Below are positions 35,201 through 44,559 of a DNA stretch of 64,000 nucleotides, piece by piece (positions within the stretch are counted from its first letter, which is position 1; each line of letters opens with the position of its first letter). The DNA comes from Porodaedalea pini (Eukaryota > Basidiomycota > Agaricomycetes > Hymenochaetales > Hymenochaetaceae). Under the pieces are notes generated by a model. It had not been told where the DNA came from. It made no database searches and saw only the letters and a program-made list of their open reading frames with translations. The translations under genes and the position numbers were made by a program. Location of the stretch: contig NBAY01000070.1 of assembly GCA_002794775.1 (NCBI GenBank), forward strand, positions 155,653 through 219,652, given 5' to 3'.

Positions 35201-36333
35201 GTTTAGATGACGATAACATGCGCTACTGCATAGCAGCGAGGGGAATGACGGATACCATTAGATCATGGTTGCATCGGAATGATTACGATCCTGCATTGAC
35301 TGTAAGATTGCTGTTTTTCAGAATAACATATGACTGACATTTGCTCAGGATTTTGAAGAATTATTATTAAATCACATTTTTGCTTGGTTGAAGAACTTTG
35401 ATTGTGATGATGATGAACTTCAGTTCTTGACTGTTGATCGAGAGGACGTCATCATTAAAGACGATAAGATGTACGAGCACAAATGTCTACGCATCAACTA
35501 CACAATATATGATATGCAGCGGGAACATGATTCTATTAATCCTACCTCCATTACTTCGGATGTCATGCTTCTATTGAGGGACTCGGATGCTGTCTCAAAG
35601 TCTATATCACCGTTCTGGTACACTTGAGTGATTGGGATATATCATGTCGATGCACGACTCAGGAGCAATGGAGACACGGCATCAAGTCATTTGGATTTCC
35701 TGTGGGTTCATTGGTTCAGCTGAGCTGTGGAAGATAGGTTTGGCGATGATGCCTGTCGATTGGAACACATAAGATTCGTTACAAGGGAAGACGAGTCCCT
35801 GCTGTTTGATTTTGTAGATCCAGCTGCTGTCGTTCATGCTGCCCATTTAATTCCCACATTCCATTATGGACGCACAGATGCGCTCCTGTCTCCATCTTAT
35901 CTAGCTCAAATCAAAGAACCGAATGATATTATAACAGACTGGGAATCATTCTATGTGAATAAGTAGGTCACAATTGCCTTATCTCCCATTGGACTGAAAC
36001 TGATAGATCTACAGATTTGCTGACCGTGATTTATTCATGCATCACTGAGATGGTGGAGTAGGCCACACCACAGCACACAATGCAGAGAATGCAAACCATG
36101 TACCAGCAGACTTGTATAGCAAGCTAGGCATACACCACTCTGATGAAGAAGATGACAAGATGGACATTGAACCTGCAGAAGAAGTTAAGACTTTGCTTGA
36201 GCGCATTCAAAGCAAAATGGGAGATGACGGACACGATAGTGAAGGCGGAGATGAGGAAATGGAAGACTCTGAGTCTGAAGGATTGGTACTGGACAATGAA
36301 TCTGCTGATGAGGAGATGCCAGTCCAAAATTAA
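32227..36333 (+). pseudogene. Plavaka-type transposase, multi-exon, decayed
   Basis: The start ATG at 32,227 opens a small Cys/His finger (CSGPGCPHTSMGMNGLSHH), joined across an intron to the exon at 32,457. Family landmarks in order are NPFALHLNLSSFLFNQWFW (near 32,873), FCYKPYEL and VHGELYWSKKF (33,245-33,335), AMQLWSDGMLAAKFGSAKLW and MYLQFGNQSKY (33,407-33,500), VMHSVWKTMLDDKFLHAW (near 33,690), CPCPHCPMESG (33,919), DVMHEWEVG (34,247), GETEHKQSRQNYLRMNR (35,037-35,087) and HLIPTFHYGRTDALL (near 35,850). In-frame stops lie at 33,685 (TGA), 34,275 (TAG), within about 35,717 (TGA) and at 36,046 (TGA). Plavaka elements belong to the CMC (CACTA-like) DNA transposons of basidiomycetes. The C-terminus is acidic. 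It is inactive as written, and may be the ancestral mover of the giant element. Confidence 0.85.
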
Positions 36334-36351
36334 TTGGGCACTCTGTCTCCT

Positions 36352-36411
36352 TGAGTAGTCTGAGGTGCCGTTATGATTGGCAGACAAAGGAAGGTGTGGA
36401 TTATACTCTTG
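36352..36411 (+). repeat. 58-60 bp direct repeat, copy 1
   Basis: It contains TAGTCTGAGGTGCCGTTATG and GTGTGGATTATACTCTT. It is repeated with few changes at 36,669-36,726. Confidence 0.7.
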
Positions 36412-36668
36412 ATGAGAGCCATTGTGATGAGTTGGCATCTGTGACACCAGAAGAAGGCGAGCAGAGCAGCTGTCATTTTGTGAGATTCAGGGAAGCAACA
36501 ACATGGCAAGGCCTGCGCCAACGTGACTGGGTGCATGAGCCTGAGGAGACTGAACCTGCATGGGCTAGCTGTGTGCAGAGATCACAGCTGGTGAGATGAT
36601 GGATGCATAAGCCAATGACGGATGGCTGGAGCCGATGGAGTAGTACTCAGAACAAGAATCGTAACTTG

Positions 36669-36726
36669 AATAGTCTGAGGTGCCATTATGATTGGCAGAT
36701 GAAGGAGGGTGTGGATTATACTCTTC
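36669..36726 (+). repeat. 58-60 bp direct repeat, copy 2
   Basis: It contains TAGTCTGAGGTGCCATTATG and GTGTGGATTATACTCTT, about 317 bp after copy 1. Confidence 0.7.
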
Positions 36727-37752
36727 GAGCGAGATGTTGCCTGAGCCACTTTGCAATAGTCTGAGGGAATGTCTGATGGCTGTCAGATGGCTGGTGCCTG
36801 TGCAAATTTACCAACGAGTTCGAATGAATACTTCGAGGAGGCTTGATTGTAGAAAGACTTCAAGCAGGCAGTCATCGTTTCATATGCTGAGGCAGACTCT
36901 GAGCTGATGGTGAAGAGTAGTTTCAGAATGTAGGAAGTTGAACACATCTGGCTGCTCGATGATGAGTGATTACAGCAGGTAAGGGTCGAAGCCTGCAAGA
37001 GATGAGTCGAGTTTGGACTTGAAGAGATCGGGGTGAGGTGCGAGGATGTCAGACAGGCTCATGAAAGATGAAAAGTCAATTTGCTAGGACTCCAACGATA
37101 AGCTAACAATCGGAGTTGAAGGTTCCTTTGTTGTACAAGATTGTAAACTACTTTCTTTTCAAGCTCACGCTGCACCCCCACCTTGCCAACTCATCAACGT
37201 ACTTCTCGAGTGACAATGACAAGAATCCTCTCATTATCTATAGTCATGCTTCAGTTGAACAGTGGACGATTTTGTGACAGTCAGATGCACCATTCGAAAC
37301 TTGATTCTCATTTTCTTTCCTCCAGGATTTCCCTTTTTTTTGATATGAGGCGGCAGTACCTGTGCAAGTATGTGGATGGTGAGAACTGTTGTACAGATGC
37401 AAGGGCAAGCTTGAATACTGACTATACAATTTTGATCAGCTGGCTGTGTGCAATCGGGCGGCGTGTCTGCCTTCTTCTGTACTTGTGTCGGTAAGGTGAT
37501 CTTGCCCATGTGTAAATTGAGTGTAGCTAAGAAATGACAGACATACGGGCCCTTGAATGACAGCGAGCTCGAGCTGAGGCGTGCCCGGAACCATATGCTT
37601 GATTTGGTGAGCATGCTATGCATGCTTCTTAACTTAAGAAGCTCAAAACTAACTTTTTAGCATTTCAATGAGTTCTTGGTATGCCAACAACTCTGTAATA
37701 TTCTCCAGATACCAGCTGAATCATTTCTGTGTCTTATGACATGTGCTGTCAG

Positions 37753-38661
37753 TTCTTGAAGGCAAACACAATGTTGTTCTCTTTGCAATTGACTGTTTGG
37801 AGTCAATGCAAGTGCTTCATGATGACCTGAACAAAGAAGGTGCACAGACCTCCCACCTGCTTGCTGCACTTGAGGCCAATATGAAAATTCAGAAGCAGAA
37901 GGTTGTCAGGCCAAATGACACTGCTGGGATTTTACTTTTCAATACCGTGAGAAGCTCTCAAACTCCCACATATACCACACCGTACTGAGCATCTCAAAGT
38001 CTTGCAAGAAAGAAAATATGGTGTGCGGAGCTACAGAGTACAAAGAATAGGACATTCATATACAAGCCTGTAGGACAGATTGATGCCCCAAAGATTCAAA
38101 ATCTTATCCAGCTCCTTTACGGTGTGCTATACTTTGACTCGCAGTTGTATGTTAAGCAATTGCTGATCCATTCCTCTCAAATGTATCTAGAGGCAAAGGA
38201 TAACCATAAGTGGCTTCATTATGAGTATCCACCATCAGAGAATCGTGTCCCTATGGGTGATGTCTTTACAAGCTGTAACTGGGCCTTACGAGATGGGTAA
38301 GTGTTGCCTATCTGTATAGGCTCATTTGTGTAAAACAACTTTTTTCTACCAGAGCTCCAAAATCTGGCATCAAGCATCTTTTCCTCATTACTGATGAAGA
38401 CGACCCTCATCCCAGTGTGAAGAATGCTCAACTTGTCATGTCTGCTCAAATGACACTTTTGGTAGCACTTGAGTTAGCATTGCATTTGTTTGACGCCATG
38501 AACACTTTGCTTAGGACTTGACTCAAGCAGGTGTCTCCGTTGAACCATTCTTCATCAGCATGGAGGAGAGTCCATTTGACCCTACCAAGTTCTATTCAGT
38601 GTGGCTTTCTTCCTTCTCTCTTCAAGTTCTGGCACTCTCACTGAAACACATGAGATCATAA
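37753..38661 (+). pseudogene. ku70: Truncated Ku70-like gene (N-terminal vWA domain only)
   Basis: Ku70 with Ku80 forms the DNA-end-binding ring of non-homologous end joining. Landmarks of the fungal Ku70 vWA domain are seen in order: NVVLFAIDCLESMQVL, LLAALEANMKIQKQKVV, NDTAGILLFNT, RTFIYKPVGQIDAPKIQ, PPSENRVPMGDVFTSCNWAL, HLFLITDEDDPHPS, DLTQAGVSVEPFFIS and FDPTKFYS. At least four introns are visible. The joins at 38,122/38,190, 38,297/38,352 and 38,461/38,515 keep the frame. The first join (after 37,946) could not be phased. The frame stops at 38,659-38,661. The DNA-ring beta-barrel, C-terminal arm and SAP domain are all missing, and no start codon is certain. It sits between the Plavaka transposase and the DUF6698 gene inside the giant element, so it is a captured fragment. 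Whether it is expressed is unknown. Confidence 0.75.
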
Positions 38662-38813
38662 CGCGATATAGCCAAGAGGGGATATCTCACCATGGTTGTG
38701 TTTTCCAGTGAAAGTTGCACAGCCGCTGATCTCCCCCGCCCAGCCTTATAAACTGGTTAGGTGTTACTATTCTCCTTTCTGTATTCGAACACTCACCGTG
38801 ATGTCTCCCCCTC

Positions 38814-41125
38814 ACAGAATGCTCACCCCTCAGCACCCGATGACACCGACTCCCCCTATGACGGATTTGCAGCCTAGCTCCTCAGACTCCTCTTCTGACT
38901 TGGACTCAACCAGTGCTTCATGACAGGTGCCAGAGGAAGAGTTTACACGAAGTGGAAAGAGGAAGGCATATGCTGGCTTCTTCCTCTTGTTCTCGTTTAT
39001 CTGTTTACTTTACTCATTTGCAGTACTGCAGCGGACATCTTCGTCAGCAAGGGATGCTACCTTGCTAGAGCATATGAACCATGGACTAGCCCACAACAAA
39101 TTCTTAACAAAGGTATTCCTAATGCAAAGCTTAGCCCTGCTGAATTACAACAAATCACTGATCTGTCGTAAGTGATTGGTTTTATTCTACTTTATTCTTT
39201 CAATAATCAGTTCTTGTACCAGTGTCCACCATGCTGTGGATGCTGTGAAGGCTTTATTCGATGTCAACACCTTGCTGTACAAGAAGGTTGTCAAGGCGGA
39301 TACTCAGACATTCAAATATATAGTTAATTGCATGAGTCATTGCTTTTTTTCCCTCTGCATAGATAAACTCTCACAATGTTTACAGTTGCGTGAGGGTCAG
39401 TGTGCCGCTCGGTCTGCTGATACATCAGGAATCAGGAAAATTATCCTCCAGTGGATCATTTTCCCATCTGTTGACAACAAGTTGACACGGCCAGATAATG
39501 ATCACAAAGACTTACATGGATTCGAGAATGAGACACTTGCAAAGCTCCTGGCCCCCGCAGAGGTTCAGCCACTCACTCCAGAGTAAGTACTTTGAGATAA
39601 TCTTAAACAAAAGAAGACGTGCTCATGCCTTTCCTATCACATCATTGCTGATTTATATTACATACTTTCTAGATATCTAGCTTTGTTGCATGCGGACAGG
39701 GCCATGGTAACAAACAAAAAAGGAGTTACCTGTGAACTTGATGGCAAACATAGCCAAGTCTTTGCCTTCAAAAATGGTATTTATCATCCAAGGAACCCTC
39801 TGAAGGGCTTCTTGAAAGGTAATTTGATCGTCAGGGCAAGTCTTCTTCCTTTTTCTTTCTTAATGTGTTTACATCTTTTTGTAGGCCTATAAACACATCT
39901 TTATGGTGCCTTCTTCTGCCAACTCAGGTCCTGCTGTCAAAGGCTCAAGGTGTACAAAAATAGGTAATGCAGAGATCCATGGTATGACCAAAGTTACTCC
40001 AGGATCACTTGCATACATTACTGTCCAGGTATTTTATTTGTTTCATGGTTTGCGCATATATAATACTGAAAAATGTATTACTACCAGGTCTACTTTGCTC
40101 TTAGCGCAAGGCTCCATTTCTCTACATCAAGTGCACCAGAAATACCCGAGATGTTTAATGGTATTATTCAATTGTTCAGGTCTGACATCCCACATGTCAA
40201 GAGGTACACTGCTGAGCTATTGATTTGGTGGAATCGGTATGTTCATCTGCATCTACAGTCGAACCTGTGTATAAGCATACTGGTGCATAAGCATTACCTG
40301 TACATAAGCATTGAATTTTTGATCCACCGAACTCGGTAGGCGGAGAATTCAGGGTCCTATAAGCATTATCCCCATAAGCATTTGACATTAAGATTTGAAC
40401 AAAAATTTAAACTGAAAATGCTTATCTAGAGGTCATCACGTGACCATATATACCCCCATATGGATGCTCTTGTGATGGTATGCGGCTTGGCAAGCAATGA
40501 TTTTTGTGGCCTGCAGAAAGTAGATAGATAAGGCAAAAAAAAAAAGCACCTGTCAGATACCCTTACTTGCCATGCACTCTTGCAGCTAATGTGCTTTTTC
40601 AAAAGCCGGACCAGTGCAGAGTTCAGTCAGACACACAAGCTGTTACCAAAGGTCCAAAGCTGTGGCAGGAGCTCCAGAAGGAAATCAACAAAGGTCTAAA
40701 TGCTAATATTCATAGTTATTTCTCTTAAAATGTCCCTTGCAACTATTTAACAGCTGAAAGTAATGTAAATGTCTTCACCTGCATGCGTGGGTCTTGACAT
40801 TGGATTGCGTGAGACAGCATTCCATAAATGGAAATAACTTTATTTGTTTATTACGCAATAACGCAGACAAGCATTCCTGTGTATAAGCATTGGCCAACAT
40901 GTCCACCGAGGCCAATGCTTATACACAGGTTCGACTGTATGTGATATTATGGTCCCTTACTAACCCTTACTCAGAATTATCTTTCCAAATACCCAAGCGG
41001 CAACCAATCCTCATGACCTAGGTGCCATAGCTGATATTGAAGACTTCTATCGAGACTGGACTGAGGATGAGGAGGGCAATGAAGAGGGTGAGGAGGACAA
41101 CAAAGAGGAAGAGGACAATGTATGA
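38814..41125 (+). CDS. DUF6698-family protein, multi-exon, with a MITE in one intron
   Basis: The putative start MSPPHRMLTPQHPMTPTPP is Pro/Ser-rich. A frame change near 38,920-39,010 may be an intron or a lesion. Later exons join well: VHHAVDAVKALFDVNTLLYK (39,220), HKDLHGFENETLAKLLAPAE (39,503), FKNGIYHPRNPLKGFLKG (39,768), IHGMTKVTPGSLAYITVQV (39,975), AEL(L)IWWNR (40,212) and IIFPNTQAATNPHDLGAIAD (from 40,976, after the MITE-bearing intron), then an acidic tail to TGA at 41,123. The pattern (GxxxHGMTxVTxxSIAYxxxQ, then LLxWWNRxIFP) is that of DUF6698, a protein family of unknown function abundant in Agaricomycetes. Its place inside a transposon suggests cargo. The 5' part is uncertain. 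Confidence 0.7.
40256..40937. mobile_element. 682-bp MITE with 23-bp TIRs and TA duplication
   Basis: The left end is CAGTCGAACCTGTGTATAAG + CAT and the right end is its exact complement (40,915-40,937). TA flanks both sides (40,254-40,255; 40,938-40,939). Internally, the motif CATAAGCAT(T) is repeated many times near the left end. The right end forms its own hairpin: CCTGTGTATAAGCATTGGCC at 40,877-40,896 is complementary to 40,911-40,930 with a 14-nt loop. No transposase frame is present. CAGT-like ends and TA duplication point to a pogo/Tc1-type parent. It lies wholly within an intron of the DUF6698 gene. Confidence 0.9.
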
Positions 41126-41669
41126 ATTTTGATTGAAATTTCCACTCACATTCAATCCAATACCATCCATCTTGAACAGCTATTTCTATTTTCCCTATTA
41201 TCGGTCACATATTGTTATGTGCTATTTCAATTTCATTCTATTCCAATACTTCTATCTAATTGTCATCCACGACAACTGCTGCTAAGTGAGCTATAACTAT
41301 TATACACATGAGAACCAACAGTGCGCATCATCATCAATTAGAAAGCATTATAAGTAATTTCTTACTTTTATGACTCCAACAACTCTTCCGCCACCTTGTA
41401 ATCCTGACTTTAGAATTTATTTAATTATATATAAGTCTGCAATACTTCTGCTAACTTATACTCTATTGAAAGTCTTATCATGTATTAAAATCTCTCATAA
41501 GTGTTTTGATATATTATAATTTGGTATGACTGTTATGCTTTTCGGTAAGTATTATGGTGGATTGTAAGATGGAGTTCAGATTATATTGCTCTATAATTAT
41601 GCCCAAAATGATTATATGTATTACATGTCTTTTAAGACTTATAATTGAATATAATTAGTTATAATACTC
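41126..41669. other. Right subterminal region of the giant element
   Basis: No gene is seen. It is very AT-rich, with repeated TTATAA/ATAAGT motifs (for example near 41,345-41,360 and 41,630-41,645), matching the character of the left subterminal region. Confidence 0.45.
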
Positions 41670-41686
41670 TGCAGATTTTTGTGATG
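41670..41686 (-). repeat. Right terminal inverted repeat of the giant element
   Basis: Reading inward it is CATCACAAAAATCTGCA, with two mismatches to the left end. It is followed by AC (41,687-41,688) and resumption of the tandem-array sequence. Confidence 0.7.
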
Positions 41687-41688
41687 AC

Positions 41689-44070
41689 CCAGGTGATACG
41701 TAACCGTTAGTGACAGTATGTGTCACGCGCTCGACGCCACCAACTAACTGAGTAACTCAACAATTCTAATGAGCTACTCCTTCCAGAGAGCCGACCCCAA
41801 CGCATGTACCTTCGTCAGCGCCTGCAGTTGAAGACGGTATTGCCTCCTCTGCACCTTCTCGAGCGGCCAGCGCACCGCACGATGCCGATGAGGCCGGTGT
41901 CGCCTCCTCTGTGGATTCCAGACCGATAACGGCTTCGCACGACGCGGACGAGGGTCCGCTGATGCTCTTCGAGGAGGAGCTCATGCAGGATGCGGCAGAA
42001 TTGGCCGAGTCCGAGATGGGAGCTGGGAAGAGGTTTCGGCTGCGGAGGCACCTGAATCTGAACCAGAGAGGGAGGACATCGAGGTGGACATCGAGGTTGT
42101 TGACGTGAATGATAATGACAATGCTGGCAACGACGATACCGCTGTCGATAAAGAAATGCACGACGCGCGCTCAGCATCTCCTCCAAAGGCTCGCGTTTCA
42201 CTCATACCGTGTTGAGGTCCACACGCCTTCGCCACCGCAACGTCCTGCACAGTCTCTATCTTCCTCTATGCACGAGCCGCTTCACCACTCTCCACTTCTG
42301 GAACCTGAACGGGACTCGTATGAGGAGAAAACAGGTGATCCTCGCGTCCGCCTCAGCCACCCCAGCAGCCACACCTGCGCCAGAAATTTCTCCCACCTCC
42401 AATCATGCCAGCCCATCTGACAATGATCACCTCAGTGCGAGTCCAAGGTTGCTATGCGCGCCCTCTCCCGCTGTATCCATCGGCTCCTCTACGGACGTCC
42501 GACCGACTCCACCGCCTTTCGCTGCTGCTTCCGACAACGAACATGAGCACGAGCAGACGCAGGGACAGGAGTCAGAGTCAGCAGAAGGTGGCGAGCCGAC
42601 TGCATCCGCTCCAGCCGAGCCATCGAAGATCAGACGGTCAATGGCAGACTATCGCCAGCGAAAACGGAAGCAGCGTGAAGAGGAGGCGGCGAAAGCTACG
42701 GTGGAGCCCCGTTACTCCTGTTACACCTCTGCTGCAGGACTTGCCTGGGATAGTCGAGGCGAATCGCGTGTGTTGGGTCGGATGAGATGCCGGGTGGGTT
42801 GGAAAAGGCCGAGAAAAGGAAGGAACTAGAAGAAGGGCAGACTGGGAGGGAGAATGGGGATTCGAAGACTCGAACCGAAAGTCATACCTCGATAGGAGAG
42901 CAGACGCTGAGCTCTCAAAAGCAAGGATCAGGACCGACCGTAGAAGCTGGCCTGAGACCATCTGCCGGTCAGAAAGCATCTAAAAGTGTTTCGGGCAGTC
43001 TGGACATCTGCGACTATCCTGGCACTTCTGCCTACGTCGACGCTCCGCAGTATTCTGTTGCAATGACGATGCCGTCAACTTCTGATATGCCGAAGTCTAC
43101 TGCGGTACCTGTGGAGCTTCCAGCTCAAGTAGTTTCGCGGCAGGAGTCATCACCTAAGCGTGAGATATCTGAAGAGCGTGTGGACTTTTCTCCTAACCCC
43201 GAGCTGGACAGCAGAGTGCCTGCTGGATTGAAAGTCGGTCGCGGTACTGGCACTCCACCGCCGGGCGAAACTCCGCAAGATTGCGGACAGGCAGTTCCAC
43301 CATCGTCTCCTCCTACACAAAGCAAGGGACATGCACTTACGCCGCAGGCGGAGGAATGTGGCTGCACAGCGTGCGACGCCACCATCGAAGCCTGACGCGG
43401 ACACTTGTCGTGGATAACCCTCTAGTTTGCCCGCTTCGACGCGCCCGCCAGCGCCAGCGCCTTCTTTGACTCCAACGTCCGCGTTTTCTATTACCGGCAC
43501 TGCTAGAACTAATCATGGTGGACCGACCCCACCAAAGTGACCTCGTTCCTTCTGCGACGTGTCATCAGCGTGTCTCCCCCACCCCATATCCGTGAGCTCC
43601 CACCATCGGCCGCTAGAAAGTCCAAGCTGGGTGGCACGCGAACGCGCTGTTGCAACTGGAGTTGGACTCGTTGGCAGAGTACCTGCAGCAACTACAGAAG
43701 TCATGGACAAGAAGGTAGACGCCGTATCTCCTGTCAGGCGCGCTCCGTCTTATGTTCCTGGACCCACAAAATCGACTTCCATTGCAGTTCCTGGTGCACC
43801 TTCAAGTTCAGGCACAACCTCTGGACTGCCGGTGGTGAGTCGGCCGGCACCGCCGAGCGGACCCCGAGCGGTTCGAATGCCTTCTGCGGGGCTAGGTAGG
43901 ACGCAGCCACCTCCGCCTCCCCGCGGGCCGCTTGCTGAGCGTGTTGAACGCGATCGGTCTCATGGCCGGGAACGGGAGCGAGAGGTTGACTGGGATTGAG
44001 AACGCGACATAGAACATGATCGTGATCGTGATCGTGACAGACACTCGCCTCCTCGGGGACGATATGCTGG
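41689..44070 (+). pseudogene. Unit 5: longest copy of the gene upstream of the aldolase (low-complexity, Set3-like tail?)
   Basis: A long but broken stretch of coding character. Readable segments are ITASHDADEGPLMLFEEELM (41,930), an acidic EREDIEVDIEVVDVNDNDN (42,070), SKIRRSMADYRQRKRKQREEE (42,625-42,690), a 202-codon frame at 42,787-43,395 and a Pro-rich to Arg/Glu-rich end (RTQPPPPPRGPLAERVERDR; then RDRDRDR) near 43,900-44,040. Frameshifts and stops separate them. The combination of a basic RxSxxDYxxRKxKQREEE motif with Pro-rich and RERDR-type tails recalls the C-terminal half of basidiomycete Set3-like (SET/PHD) proteins, but no SET or PHD domain is in the window. That identity is only a suggestion. 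Confidence 0.35.
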
Positions 44071-44559
44071 ACGGGTACGATTCTGTGGACGCGGTCGTAG
44101 ATGATCACATCATGTCCTTCACCACTCTCCTTTTTTTCGTTGTTCCTTCTTTCATACGTTTCTTGGGTCTGCGTGCGTATCGTTTCAATGCAATATACTT
44201 GTAATGCTTTCATCTTTGCCTTCACTTCCTTTGTGTCTGACTTTCCTTCGTCGCACCTATACCCGCTTCATCTATCCTATTCTCTTTTGCCTGTTGACTG
44301 ATGTGCTTCATCTGTATCGTGTATGTCTATGCTGTCCAACCCAATGTGCTCATTGTTTTGAATTTTTTTTTGTCACACTGTGCTTTGACGTAGCCACGAT
44401 CCTTACTGACCATCTATATGATCGGCTATTTTCAGAATGTACAGTATCTTCTAGCTTCGTCCGGCTGAAGAATTATACTCACAGTGTCCTTGTGACCCAT
44501 TGGAAGCAGCTTATCCTTATCACTCCCACCAGCGACTACTCTTTCTCTCAACGACGACC

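Larger units (their letters stand above)
36334..37752. other. Spacer between Plavaka and the Ku70-like gene
   Basis: Short frames only. A stretch at 37,545-37,608 (GPLNDSELELRRARNHMLD, followed by a GT donor) could be a first exon of the Ku70-like gene, but this is not supported by homology I can recall. Confidence 0.35.
19795..41686 (+). mobile_element. Giant TIR DNA transposon (21.9 kb) with cargo genes, Plavaka-type
   Basis: The ends are inverted repeats of about 17 bp with two mismatches (left CATCACAAAATTTTGCA; right, complement, CATCACAAAAATCTGCA), flanked by a 2-bp AC duplication (19,793-19,794; 41,687-41,688). Removing the block joins GATTTGAACTCGAC to CCAGGTGATACGTAACC. This aligns with the uninterrupted tandem-unit copy at 14,386-14,406 (GATTTGGACTCGACCC) and with the flanks after kinases 1, 2 and 5. 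Contents in order: a minus-strand unknown gene (split by Copia), tandem repeats, a DUF6698 exon copy, a decayed Plavaka transposase, a truncated Ku70-like gene and a DUF6698 gene with a MITE in an intron. Without Copia and MITE it is about 16.2 kb. Both subterminal regions are AT-rich. Assignment of the transposase to these ends is inference: the Plavaka gene could instead be nested. Confidence 0.7.

Noticed and set aside
19795..41686. Starship-type giant element
   Set aside because: No tyrosine-recombinase (DUF3435-like) captain gene at either end; the visible transposase is Plavaka type and the ends are inverted repeats.
19795..41686. Helitron origin of the block
   Set aside because: No Rep/helicase frame, no TC/CTRR ends, and there are inverted terminal repeats with a target duplication.
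42209..42829. 206-codon frame as an independent gene
   Set aside because: Its start is out of frame with adjoining coding-like segments, and it is one piece of the broken upstream gene; only part (SKIRRSMADYRQRKRKQREEE) looks like real protein.
43125..43500. Minus-strand Gly/Ala-rich frames opposite the upstream-gene remnant
   Set aside because: Antisense shadow of a Pro/Ser/Thr-rich coding-like segment.
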